Origin: Propioniciclava sp. MC1595
Lineage (GTDB): Bacteria > Actinomycetota > Actinomycetes > Propionibacteriales > Propionibacteriaceae
Length of the DNA stretch: 64,000 nt
Direction: 5' to 3'
NCBI RefSeq assembly: GCF_017569205.1
Contig: NZ_CP071870.1
Coordinates: 992,001-1,056,000 of the forward strand
Of this stretch, positions 7,959 through 14,167 are shown piece by piece. How positions within the stretch are numbered: the first letter of the stretch is position 1; each line of letters begins with the position of its first letter. A program made the translations under genes and the position numbers. The notes beneath the pieces were generated by a model. That model saw only the letters and a program-made list of their open reading frames with translations, searched no databases and was not told where the DNA came from.

Positions 7959-8206
7959 GCGGACGCGGCCCCCTTGGTGCCAGCCCGCAGGAGGGCGGCC
8001 AGGGCGGCGCGCTGCGCCTCGGTCAGGGGCGGAGCAGCGTCCACGACCTCGGTGATGTGTTCGGCCAGGCGGGCGGCCTTGAGGTCGCGGCGGGCGGCCA
8101 GCAGCTCGGGGTCGTCGGGGGTTCGGGAGCGGGTGAGGGCCGCGATACGTCCGCGCTCGACCCTCCAGTTGGGGGAGATGGTGGCGGCGTTGGCGGTGGT
8201 GGTCAT
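7955..8206 (-). CDS. Small conserved-looking protein, first gene of the leftward operon
   Basis: An 83-residue helical protein with a shape I recognise from actinobacterial integrative elements and phages: an N-terminal RVERGRIAALTRSRTPDDPEL, then LKAARLAEHITEVVDAAPPL and a C-terminal LTEAQRAALAALLR. Function unknown. GGAGGC lies close before the ATG. It heads the series of overlapping minus-strand genes, so its promoter should lie in 8207-8431. Confidence 0.65.
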   Translation of the reverse strand: MTTTANAATISPNWRVERGRIAALTRSRTPDDPELLAARRDLKAARLAEHITEVVDAAPPLTEAQRAALAALLRAGTKGAASA

Positions 8207-8431
8207 GGGAGCCTCCGGGCGTGAGTCAACGACTCGCGCGGCTCCTACGGCTCGGGGGAGTTCGGCCCCTTCGTAGTGATGCGCGGACGGTGCCCGAAGC
8301 GATCCACTCGATACCCCGTGCCCGCGTGTGAAGCTCGAACCGTGGCCGGGGGGCTAGCTGTTCCGTGCGCTGGCTCGTTCTCCAGCTATTCGACATAGTA
8401 GCTCGGCCGGTCGGCCGAGTTCCAGCAGGGG
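8207..8431. promoter_or_regulatory. Intergenic region before the element A operon, with two dyads
   Basis: There is no gene in these 225 bases. They contain a short palindrome GAGTCAACGACTC at 8223-8235, just upstream of the operon, which could be an operator. A 7-bp stem CTCGGCC/GGCCGAG lies at about 8402-8419, downstream of the integrase. No T-run follows the latter, so it is not a clear terminator. The operon promoter is expected here but I cannot pick a convincing one. Confidence 0.4.
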
Positions 8432-9820
8432 TCAGGCGTCCGGCGCGCCGGCCCTCCACTCGATGGCGACGGTGTCCGGGTCGAACACCTTCGAACCGTG
8501 CGCCCCACGGTGCAGGGTGACGGTCATAAGCGCGTCGATCACCTTCTGGCGGATCATCAGGGGGGCGGCGTCGAACGCATCGGCCGGGTTGGCGGCGGCC
8601 AGGACGGACGCCGGGCCGGCGCCCGACATGAGGCGCACCTGCTCGCGCTCGGCGGCCAGAATCTCGGCGCGCGCCTTGTCGGAGGCGACCGCGTAGCGGC
8701 GGCCGTCGATGTGTCCGGCGTCGTAGTCGGCCTCGATCTGGGCGAGCCGATGCCGCGCCCGGTTCGCAAGCTCGAGGGCCTCATGGACCAGCGTGTCGTC
8801 GGCCGCGTGGGGGATGAGCTGCGCCAGGTCCGGGCGTGACAGCCTCTCCCGAACCACTGCGACCACGTAGGCGTCAACCTGGGCGCCGGACCGCGCCAAG
8901 CAGCCGGCCTTGCAGCGGTACCGGTTCCCCGACCAGCTGTACACCTTCGCGCCGCACTCCCCGCACTCGTAGAGGGACGACCCGAGGTGCTTGGCGTCCG
9001 TCCCGCGCCGGTTCGTCTTGCGCCTGGGGTCGGCCAACAGCGCCCCGGCGGCGGCGAACTGCTGGGCGGAGACGATGGCCGGCCACGACCCTTCTCGCTG
9101 GGTGTCCTCGCCGCGGTAGGTGGAGCGGCCGGCGTAGCGGGCGTTGGTGAGAATCCCGGACACCGTGGAGGGGTTCCACCGTCCCCCCCGCCGGGTGGGT
9201 GTGCCGGAGTCCTCCAGCCAGCGCGCGAGGCTGCGCAGCGAGTCGCCGGCGGTGAACCGGTCGAACACCTGCCGCACGATGGCGGCCTCCTCGGGGACGA
9301 GTTCGCCGCGCAGCGTGTAGCCGGTCAGCCGGACGCCGGCGGGTGGCTTGCCAAGCTCGGCGCGCTGCCGTTGCGCCCGAGACTGGCGGGCGCTCTTGCG
9401 TTCCACTTCGCCCCGCGCGACGGCCGCCTTGATCCGGGCGAACAGCCGGCCACCGTCGGTGGTCAGGTCGGCCTCGCCGTTCGCGGTGACCAGCAGCAGG
9501 CCGCGCGCCTCGGCGGCCTCGATCCAGTCCTCCAGCTGCCTGGGCTGGCGGGTGAGCCGGTCCAGGTCCCAACAGATCAGCGCCCGGAACCGGCCGCGCT
9601 CGAAGTCCTCCACGAGCCGGTTGTAGCCGGGCCGGTTCTTCCGCGCGTCGCTCGCGCTGATCGAGTTGTCGACGTACTCCTCGACGACGTCCCAGCCGCG
9701 TTGCTTGGCGATCGCGCGGCAGTCCTCGCGCTGGCGATCGACGGCGAGCTGTTCGCCGGTCCGGTCGAGGGACACGCGCAGGTAGATCGCCGCGGGGATG
9801 GTGGGCGCCGTCTTCGTCAT
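8432..9820 (-). CDS. Large serine recombinase (integrase) of element A
   Basis: A 462-residue large serine integrase. The N-terminal resolvase domain has the catalytic Ser17 in YLRVSLDRTGEQ, a downstream SISASDARKNRPGYNRL region, and ALICWDLDRLTRQPRQLED. A Recombinase domain follows (LVPEEAAIVRQVFDRFTAG, ARWLEDSGTPTRRGG, STVSGILTNARYAG), then a zinc ribbon (YECGECGAKV, RYRCKAGC) and a coiled coil near residues 345-400. It recombines attP with attB, here the ychF 3' end. The start codon lies about 45 bases from the mid att site, the usual arrangement. No strong ribosome site precedes the ATG. Confidence 0.95.
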   Translation of the reverse strand: MTKTAPTIPAAIYLRVSLDRTGEQLAVDRQREDCRAIAKQRGWDVVEEYVDNSISASDARKNRPGYNRLVEDFERGRFRALICWDLDRLTRQPRQLEDWIEAAEARGLLLVTANGEADLTTDGGRLFARIKAAVARGEVERKSARQSRAQRQRAELGKPPAGVRLTGYTLRGELVPEEAAIVRQVFDRFTAGDSLRSLARWLEDSGTPTRRGGRWNPSTVSGILTNARYAGRSTYRGEDTQREGSWPAIVSAQQFAAAGALLADPRRKTNRRGTDAKHLGSSLYECGECGAKVYSWSGNRYRCKAGCLARSGAQVDAYVVAVVRERLSRPDLAQLIPHAADDTLVHEALELANRARHRLAQIEADYDAGHIDGRRYAVASDKARAEILAAEREQVRLMSGAGPASVLAAANPADAFDAAPLMIRQKVIDALMTVTLHRGAHGSKVFDPDTVAIEWRAGAPDA

Positions 9821-9861
9821 GGATCTAGCGTATCACTTGACGTTGGTATATGGTGCGTATA

Positions 9862-9886
9862 GGTCGAGTTCCGGTTTAATGTCTAG
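9862..9886 (+). other. Middle attachment site: second copy of the ychF C-terminal codons
   Basis: In one frame these bases read V-E-F-R-F-N-V-stop, the normal end of YchF, with AT-rich codons unlike the host (TTT, AAT). Bases 9862-9873 match 622-633 exactly. It is the right end of element A and the left end of element B. Confidence 0.75.
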
Positions 9887-9919
9887 CGTTAATGACGCGC
9901 TGCGTTATATGATGGTCGG

Positions 9920-10201
9920 GTGATCGTCTCCTTTGCCGACCGCGATGCCGAACGCCTGTTCCTGCGACAGCGCGTCAAGCGTCTCGACTCTCGTCTGCAC
10001 AAGAAGGCGCTCACAAAGCTGTTGCTACTCGATGCTGCCCACGAGCTTGATGAACTCCGCGTTCCACCGGGGAACCGGCTGGAAGCACTCAAGGGCGACC
10101 GGATCGGTCAGCACAGCATCCGAATCAACGACCAGTGGCGGATCTGCTTCGTCTGGACTCCTGCGGGCCCCAGCGAGGTTGAGATTGTCGACTATCACTA
10201 G
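9920..10201 (+). CDS. higB: HigB/RelE-type toxin
   Basis: A 93-residue protein of the plasmid-maintenance killer family, RelE fold. It has the typical opening IVSFADRDAERLF, the helical middle KRLDSRLHKKALTKLLLLDAA and the C-terminal QHSIRINDQWRICFVW, whose Arg and Trp residues are family hallmarks. Members cut mRNA at the ribosome. A TTATAT hexamer sits about ten bases before the GTG start, so the transcript may have almost no leader. The antitoxin follows 10 bases later, the toxin-first order usual for higBA. Confidence 0.88.
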   Translation: MIVSFADRDAERLFLRQRVKRLDSRLHKKALTKLLLLDAAHELDELRVPPGNRLEALKGDRIGQHSIRINDQWRICFVWTPAGPSEVEIVDYH

Positions 10202-10211
10202 GAGGTGCGAC

Positions 10212-10508
10212 ATGGATGACAAGATTCCCCCGATCCATCCGGGCGAGATCCTCATGGAGGAGTTCCTCGTTCCAATGGGCGTAACTCAGAACCGGCTGGC
10301 AGTATCCATCGGCGTTCCGCCGCGTCGGATCAACGAGATCGTGCACGGCAAGCGTCGGATCACGGCGGATACGGCTCTGCGTCTGGGGCGCTTCTACAGC
10401 ATGAGTGCGCAGTTCTGGATCAACCTGCAGGTGCGCTATGACCTTGAGGTCGAGATGGACGCCCTCGGGGACGCGCTGGACAGCATTCAGCCGCTACGGA
10501 CTGCATGA
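10212..10508 (+). CDS. higA: HigA-type antitoxin, XRE family
   Basis: A 98-residue antitoxin with the family opening IPPIHPGEILMEEFL, an XRE helix-turn-helix (VTQNRLAVSIGVPPRRINEI) and the HigA signature ITADTALRLGRFY, then FWINLQVRYDLE. It binds and neutralises the toxin and represses the operon. GGAGG lies eight bases before the ATG. Its stop overlaps the start of the next gene (ATGA), so antitoxin and dehydrogenase are probably co-translated, which is unusual. Confidence 0.9.
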   Translation: MDDKIPPIHPGEILMEEFLVPMGVTQNRLAVSIGVPPRRINEIVHGKRRITADTALRLGRFYSMSAQFWINLQVRYDLEVEMDALGDALDSIQPLRTA

Positions 10509-11329
10509 GCGCCCGGTCACTTCGAGGACGAGCGGCACTCGTGACGGGGGTCAGTCGTCGGCAGGGGATTGGGTTCGCGATTGCGTCGAGGCTGGTCCGA
10601 AGCGGGGCTGACGTGCTCGTGACGCACCATCGGCCGCATGACCTGGACCAACCGTGGGGTGGGGACGACCTGGAGGCAGTGATGCAGGAGCTCGACGCGA
10701 ATCGTGCTGACTCCAGCCAGCGCGTCGTCGACCTTGCGGTTGATCTGGCTCAGGACGGTGCTCCCGAGGCTGCCGTGCATAGAGCTGTGACGGAGCTCGG
10801 CCATCTGGACATCCTCGTCTGCAACCACGCCCGATCGGGCGGCGATGGGGCCCTCGGCGACCTGACCGCCGAGATGCTCGACGCCCACTGGACCGTCAAC
10901 GCCCGCTCGTCCCTCCTGCTGGTGCAGGCGTTCGCCGCGCAGCACGATGGACGCCCGGGTGGTCGCGTCGTCCTGATGACCTCGGGCCAGGGCCTCGGAC
11001 CTATGCCGGGCGAGGTGGCCTATGCGGCGTCTAAGGCAGCACTCGCGGGTGTCACGGTGACCTTGGCCGACCAGCTTGCCGATGTCGGCATCACCGTCAA
11101 CACGGTCAATCCAGGGCCAGTCGACACGGGATACATGACCCCCGAGATCATGGCTCGGGTCGCGCCGATGTTCCCATTCGGGCGGATGGGCGAACCGGAT
11201 GATCCCGCTCGCTTGGTGGAGTGGCTGGTCAGCGATGAGGGCCGTTGGGTGACGGGGCAGGTGCTCAACACCGAAGGTGGGTTCGCGCGCTGGCGTCCTC
11301 CTGCTGACGGTCGGCCGCCGGAAGCCTGA
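10505..11329 (+). CDS. Short-chain dehydrogenase/reductase
   Basis: A 274-residue classical SDR. The nucleotide-binding motif is TGVSRRQGIG at residues 14-23. The NNAG equivalent is CNHARSG, and the catalytic residues are Ser in LMTSGQG and Tyr/Lys in YAASK, with VNPGPVDTGYM after them. The acceptor substrate cannot be predicted. The third glycine-motif position is followed by a long variable insertion (HHRPHDLDQPWGGDDLEAV). It overlaps the antitoxin gene and seems to be cargo of element B. Related enzymes act on antibiotics, sugars or xenobiotics. Confidence 0.88.
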   Translation: MSARSLRGRAALVTGVSRRQGIGFAIASRLVRSGADVLVTHHRPHDLDQPWGGDDLEAVMQELDANRADSSQRVVDLAVDLAQDGAPEAAVHRAVTELGHLDILVCNHARSGGDGALGDLTAEMLDAHWTVNARSSLLLVQAFAAQHDGRPGGRVVLMTSGQGLGPMPGEVAYAASKAALAGVTVTLADQLADVGITVNTVNPGPVDTGYMTPEIMARVAPMFPFGRMGEPDDPARLVEWLVSDEGRWVTGQVLNTEGGFARWRPPADGRPPEA

Positions 11330-11545
11330 GACGTACCTCCGTGCTGCTCCGCAGTGAACCGAAGCGCCTACGTGCTGATTGACTGGTACAGGTGCTGCTC
11401 GTTGTCTGATTCGGATGCTGCTGGTGTGATCCCCCTCGCGCTGTTGGCGCCCTGGCGGCCGTTCAAAGACGTGTTTCCTACTCTGAAGGCCCCGACGGAC
11501 CGGTGTGCACCGATGTGCCGTGATGGTTACAAGTGGCGGAACGTG
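11330..11545. other. Right arm of element B, no gene seen
   Basis: About 215 bases between the dehydrogenase stop and the native ychF end. A short open frame crosses the region and runs into the ychF end codons, but its translation looks random and there is no ribosome site. It is probably the attachment-site arm of element B, less GC-rich than its surroundings. Confidence 0.45.
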
Positions 11546-11569
11546 GTGGAGTTCCGCTTCAACGTGTGA
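11546..11569 (+). other. Native 3' end of ychF, right end of the island array
   Basis: In frame these bases read V-E-F-R-F-N-V-stop with host-like GC-rich codons (GTG, CGC, TTC, AAC). This is the displaced original end of ychF, now about 10.9 kb from the rest of the gene. Core GAGTTCCG at 11549-11556. Confidence 0.8.
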
Positions 11570-11610
11570 GCTGGTCGGGCGGTGACGCCCGATCAATCGA
11601 CCGGCGCCTC

Positions 11611-11680
11611 ACAGATGCACCTCGAAGGTGAATCTGCACCCGATTGAGCAGGAGCAGATTCACTTTCGAGGTGCGTCTGT
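11611..11680. repeat. Long imperfect hairpin, solo palindrome
   Basis: Arms of 27 bases (11611-11637 and 11654-11680) pair with two mismatches around a 16-base loop. The arms begin ACAGATGCACCTCGAA and end TTCGAGGTGCGTCTGT. The kernel GCACYTCGA also occurs in the palindromes that flank the DUF559 gene at 26238-27483, so this may be a solo relative. Position between convergent ends would also allow a terminator role. Confidence 0.8.
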
Positions 11681-11709
11681 TCGGGCCACCTGGCGCGCGG
11701 GGCGCTGCG

Positions 11710-12417
11710 TCAGCCCGGACGCCGGGACACCAGCAGCGCGTCGGCCACGAGGTCGTGGGGGAGGGCGTCCCAGTCGATGGGGACGATGGTGACCGGGCCG
11801 AGGTGCTCCTCCAGCACGCGGGCGCAGTCGTCGATGAGGTGCGTGGTGTGGCCCCGGTGGTGGATGTCGGCGACGTTCCAGACGACGTGCCCGCCAGGCC
11901 TCACCACCCGGGCGCACTGGGCGGCCACGAGCCCCAGCTCGCGCAGGTAACGGGCGTAGTCGCCCCCGTCCAGCTCGTAGGCGGTGAGGGGGTCGGCGTC
12001 GTGGTCGGTGGCGGTCATGTACGGCGGCGAGGTGAGCACGAGGTCGACCGCAGCCCGCGGCGTCCGGGGCACGCCCTCGGCGAGCACGGCCAGCAGGGCA
12101 CGGGCGTCGCCCTCGACCACCAGCGCGCTTGGCGTGCGGGCCCGTGCGTAGGCCACCCGTTCGGGGAGCAGCTCGACGCCCCAGGCCTGCCGGCCGAGCG
12201 CCACGGCGCGGGCCAGGGTGGTCCCGAACCCGGCGAAGGGGTCGAGCACCACGTCGCCGGGTTGGGTGAGGCGCTCGATCACGTGGTCCACCACGGCCGG
12301 GACCATGTGCACGTCCTCGTCGGCACCGGGCGGGTGGGCGGCCACGAATGCGGCGAGCGTCGTGGTGAGGCGCGCGTCCAGCACGGACCGGTCGTCGTGC
12401 AGGGCGGGCCGGGTCAT
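11710..12417 (-). CDS. Orphan DNA methyltransferase, N6/N4 amino type
   Basis: A 235-residue SAM-dependent methyltransferase with motif I DPFAGFGTT at about residue 58 and catalytic motif IV TSPPY at about residue 130. DPFAG-first order and SPPY fit the N6-adenine/N4-cytosine class. No target-recognition domain of normal size and no restriction gene are next to it, so it is an orphan modification enzyme or could modify RNA. The ATG at 12417 has TAGCCT six bases upstream, which suggests a leaderless mRNA. It lies just outside the island boundary. Confidence 0.8.
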   Translation of the reverse strand: MTRPALHDDRSVLDARLTTTLAAFVAAHPPGADEDVHMVPAVVDHVIERLTQPGDVVLDPFAGFGTTLARAVALGRQAWGVELLPERVAYARARTPSALVVEGDARALLAVLAEGVPRTPRAAVDLVLTSPPYMTATDHDADPLTAYELDGGDYARYLRELGLVAAQCARVVRPGGHVVWNVADIHHRGHTTHLIDDCARVLEEHLGPVTIVPIDWDALPHDLVADALLVSRRPG

Positions 12418-12450
12418 GGCCGCAGGCTAGCCGGTCGCGCCCTCACCGGA

Positions 12451-12711
12451 TCAGCGGCCGGCGTACTCCGCCTCGACGGAGGCCAGCGCCCGGTAGGTGG
12501 CCTCGACGGTCTCGCACGTGTCGGCCGGCGCCTTGTAGTCGTTGGTGAGCGTGCGGAGTTCGGCGAAGAGCGGGGCGAGGTCGACGTCCGGTTCGGCCGT
12601 GGCCACGGCCTCGGTCAGGTCGCGGATGCGCGCCAGCTCGGGGTGGTGGCTGTGCACGCGGGCGATGATCGGGGCGTACTCGAGGGCGGTGGCGAGGGCT
12701 GAGGTGCTCAT
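12451..12711 (-). CDS. Shortened RIC/ScdA hemerythrin-like protein without visible iron ligands
   Basis: An 86-residue helical protein. IIARVHSHHPELARIRDL resembles the VHGxxHPEL segment of RIC (YtfE/ScdA) di-iron proteins, and LRTLTNDYKAPADTCETVEA resembles their LTxDYxxPxDAC segment. Full RIC proteins (about 220 residues) have HMxKEE and HxHLENxxLFP ligand motifs, and those are missing. The family's role is repair of Fe-S clusters after nitrosative damage; this version may only bind or sense. AAGGA precedes the ATG. An FNR-type box lies upstream (12771-12784), which supports an NO or oxygen link. Family assignment is from remembered motifs. Confidence 0.6.
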   Translation of the reverse strand: MSTSALATALEYAPIIARVHSHHPELARIRDLTEAVATAEPDVDLAPLFAELRTLTNDYKAPADTCETVEATYRALASVEAEYAGR

Positions 12712-12742
12712 CGTGGCTTCCTTGGGTCGGTGTGTTGGTTCG

Positions 12743-12784
12743 ACCGTAGGACGCCCGCGCCCGGCGTTCCTTGACGGGCGTCAA
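12743..12784 (-). promoter_or_regulatory. FNR/CRP-type box and -10 hexamer before the RIC-like gene
   Basis: TTGACGGGCGTCAA at 12771-12784 is a perfect TTGAC-N4-GTCAA dyad, the form bound by FNR/DNR-type regulators. On the minus strand a TACGGT hexamer lies at 12748-12743. Taking the usual start seven bases on, the dyad is centred at -41.5, the standard class II activator position. Confidence 0.55.
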
Positions 12785-12833
12785 GTGTCCGGGTCCGCCC
12801 CCGAGCGGGTCCCGCCGGGCGTAGGCTCGCGGC

Positions 12834-13488
12834 ATGACCAGCGACCCCACCGGGACGCCCCGGGCTCGCCACGCCGTTTCCCCCAGCTCTCGCGGCGGAC
12901 CGTGCTCGCCGGGCTGGCCGCAGCGCCCCTCGTCGGGTTCGCGGCCCCGCGCGCACGTGCCGCCACCTTCGTCGACGTCCCCAGCGGTGCACCCTTCCAC
13001 GACGACATCGAGTGGGCGGCCGCGCAGGGCATCACCACGGGCTGGTCGGACCGGACGTACCGGCCGACCCTGCCGATCGAGCGCGGGGCGATGGCCGCCT
13101 TCCTCTACCGCTTCGTCGGCTCGCCGGCCTTCACGCCCAGCCGCCAGTCGAGCTCGGCTTCGACTGCTCGGGGCTGGTGCTCCAGGCCATCTACGCCGCC
13201 GGGCGGGACCCGCAGCCGATCGACGTCATCAAGCACGCCGAGCCCACGTACCGCACCAGCGCGCAGTTGTACGCCCACACCGGGCTGCAGTCGGTGCCGG
13301 TGGCCCAACGCCGGCGCGGGGACCTGATCTTCTACACCAACTCCGCGGGCCGAGTGCACCACGTCACCATCGACCTGGGCGACGGGACCATGATGGAGGC
13401 GTACGGCCGCTACGCCGGCATCCGCACGGTGATCCCGCAGTACGGCATCAGCTACATCGCGCCGTACGTGAAGCGGGTCTTCCCGTAG
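12834..13488 (+). pseudogene. Broken secreted NlpC/P60 hydrolase with an SLH-like domain
   Basis: Three frames must be joined. An ATG at 12834 (after TAGGCT) opens in one frame. A Tat-like signal (LSRRTVLAGLAAAPLVG) and an SLH-like domain (FVDVPSGAPFHDDIEWAAAQ, GITTGWSDRTYRPTLPIERG) are in the next. From about 13145 an NlpC/P60 core runs in the third frame, with catalytic Cys in LGFDCSGLV and His in VHHVTIDLGDGTM. The shifts fall near a CCCCC run (about 12885) and near 13140. Sequence between the two domains also looks deleted. Intact family members cleave cell-wall peptides; this copy should be inactive unless the shifts are sequencing errors. Confidence 0.7.
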
Positions 13489-13507
13489 CCACCGGACGCC
13501 GCGCGGT

Positions 13508-14158
13508 TCAGTCGTCGTCGAGGTCGCCGGCCATCGCCTGGGCGGCGAGGTTCTCGTTCTCGGCGGCCTCCCAGACCTCCTTGGCCGCGGACACGTTGAG
13601 CACGATGATGATCGCGCCCAGCACGATGTCGGGCCAGCCGCTGAGGGTGGCGGCCGTGATCAGCCCCATCACGATGATCGCGACGTTGACCAGCACGTCG
13701 TTGCGGGCGGCCAGGAACGCCGCGGTCGTCATCGAGCCGCCGTGCTCGCGGAACCGGGCCAGAATGAGCGCGCAGGCGAGGTTCACCAGCACGGCGCCGC
13801 CGGCGGTCACCGTCAGCGACAGCGGGTCGGGCGGCTCGGGGTTGCCGGCCTTGAGGATGAGCGAGACCGCCGCGGCCACCGCCGGGACGCAGATGATGAC
13901 GGCCATCACCTTGCCCATGACCGAGCGCCAGCGCAGGGTGAAGCCCAGCGCGACGAAGATCAGCAGGTTGACCGCGGTGTCCTCGAGGAAGTCGACCGAG
14001 TCGGCGAACAGCGACACCGACCCGATGCCGACGGCGACGCCGATCTCGACGAAGAAGTAGGCGAGGTTCAGCAGGGCGACGGCCAGGACCGCCGTCCGCA
14101 GCCGGCGGCGCAGTGTCGGGTCGGCGTCCGGGTCGAGGTGCACGTCGTTGTCGCACAC
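13508..14158 (-). CDS. Cation diffusion facilitator family transporter
   Basis: A 216-residue membrane protein with about six hydrophobic segments, starting LRTAVLAVALLNLAYFFVE. The two short motifs SLFADSVDFLEDTAVN and FLAARNDVLVNVAI stand at the positions of the family's metal-site motifs in helices 2 and 5; the usual HxxxD pairs are changed to DxxxD- and N/D-type residues. Metal specificity is unclear. There is a GTG start with GAGGAG upstream. It follows the amidohydrolase gene by nine bases, so the two form a small operon. Confidence 0.8.
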   Translation of the reverse strand: MCDNDVHLDPDADPTLRRRLRTAVLAVALLNLAYFFVEIGVAVGIGSVSLFADSVDFLEDTAVNLLIFVALGFTLRWRSVMGKVMAVIICVPAVAAAVSLILKAGNPEPPDPLSLTVTAGGAVLVNLACALILARFREHGGSMTTAAFLAARNDVLVNVAIIVMGLITAATLSGWPDIVLGAIIIVLNVSAAKEVWEAAENENLAAQAMAGDLDDD

Positions 14159-14167
14159 GGCAGCTCC

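Larger units (their letters stand above)
626..9873. mobile_element. Element A: integrative element resembling a phage satellite, inserted in ychF
   Basis: The element is about 9.25 kb, bounded by a GAGTTCCG core at 626-633 and 9866-9873. It carries a large serine integrase beside its right end, an AAA ATPase of replication type, a lone terminase small subunit, a peptidoglycan-binding protein, WhiB, AP2 and HTH proteins, and several unknowns. Most genes lie on the minus strand with four-base ATGA or GTGA overlaps, so they look like one operon. No capsid, portal, protease, tail or large terminase gene is present. This content fits a phage satellite or a reduced prophage. The boundaries rest on the repeated ychF codons; the satellite label is inference. 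Confidence 0.8.
9866..11556. mobile_element. Element B: integrase-less island carrying a toxin-antitoxin pair and an SDR
   Basis: A 1.7 kb segment between the mid att site and the native ychF end, both with the core GAGTTCCG. It contains higB- and higA-like genes and an overlapping short-chain dehydrogenase, and no recombinase. The simplest history is that element B inserted first and supplied its own RFNV codons to ychF, lost its integrase or never had one, and element A later inserted at its left attachment site. The toxin-antitoxin pair could hold the array in the chromosome. The history is inference. Confidence 0.6.

Noticed and set aside
8402-8419. Terminator for the integrase gene
   Set aside because: The 7-bp stem has no T-run in either direction and the spacing is loose; reported only as a dyad.
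11354-11569. Short frame ending in RNVVEFRFNV
   Set aside because: It only acquires the ychF end by running through the attachment site; no ribosome site and no sensible N-terminus.
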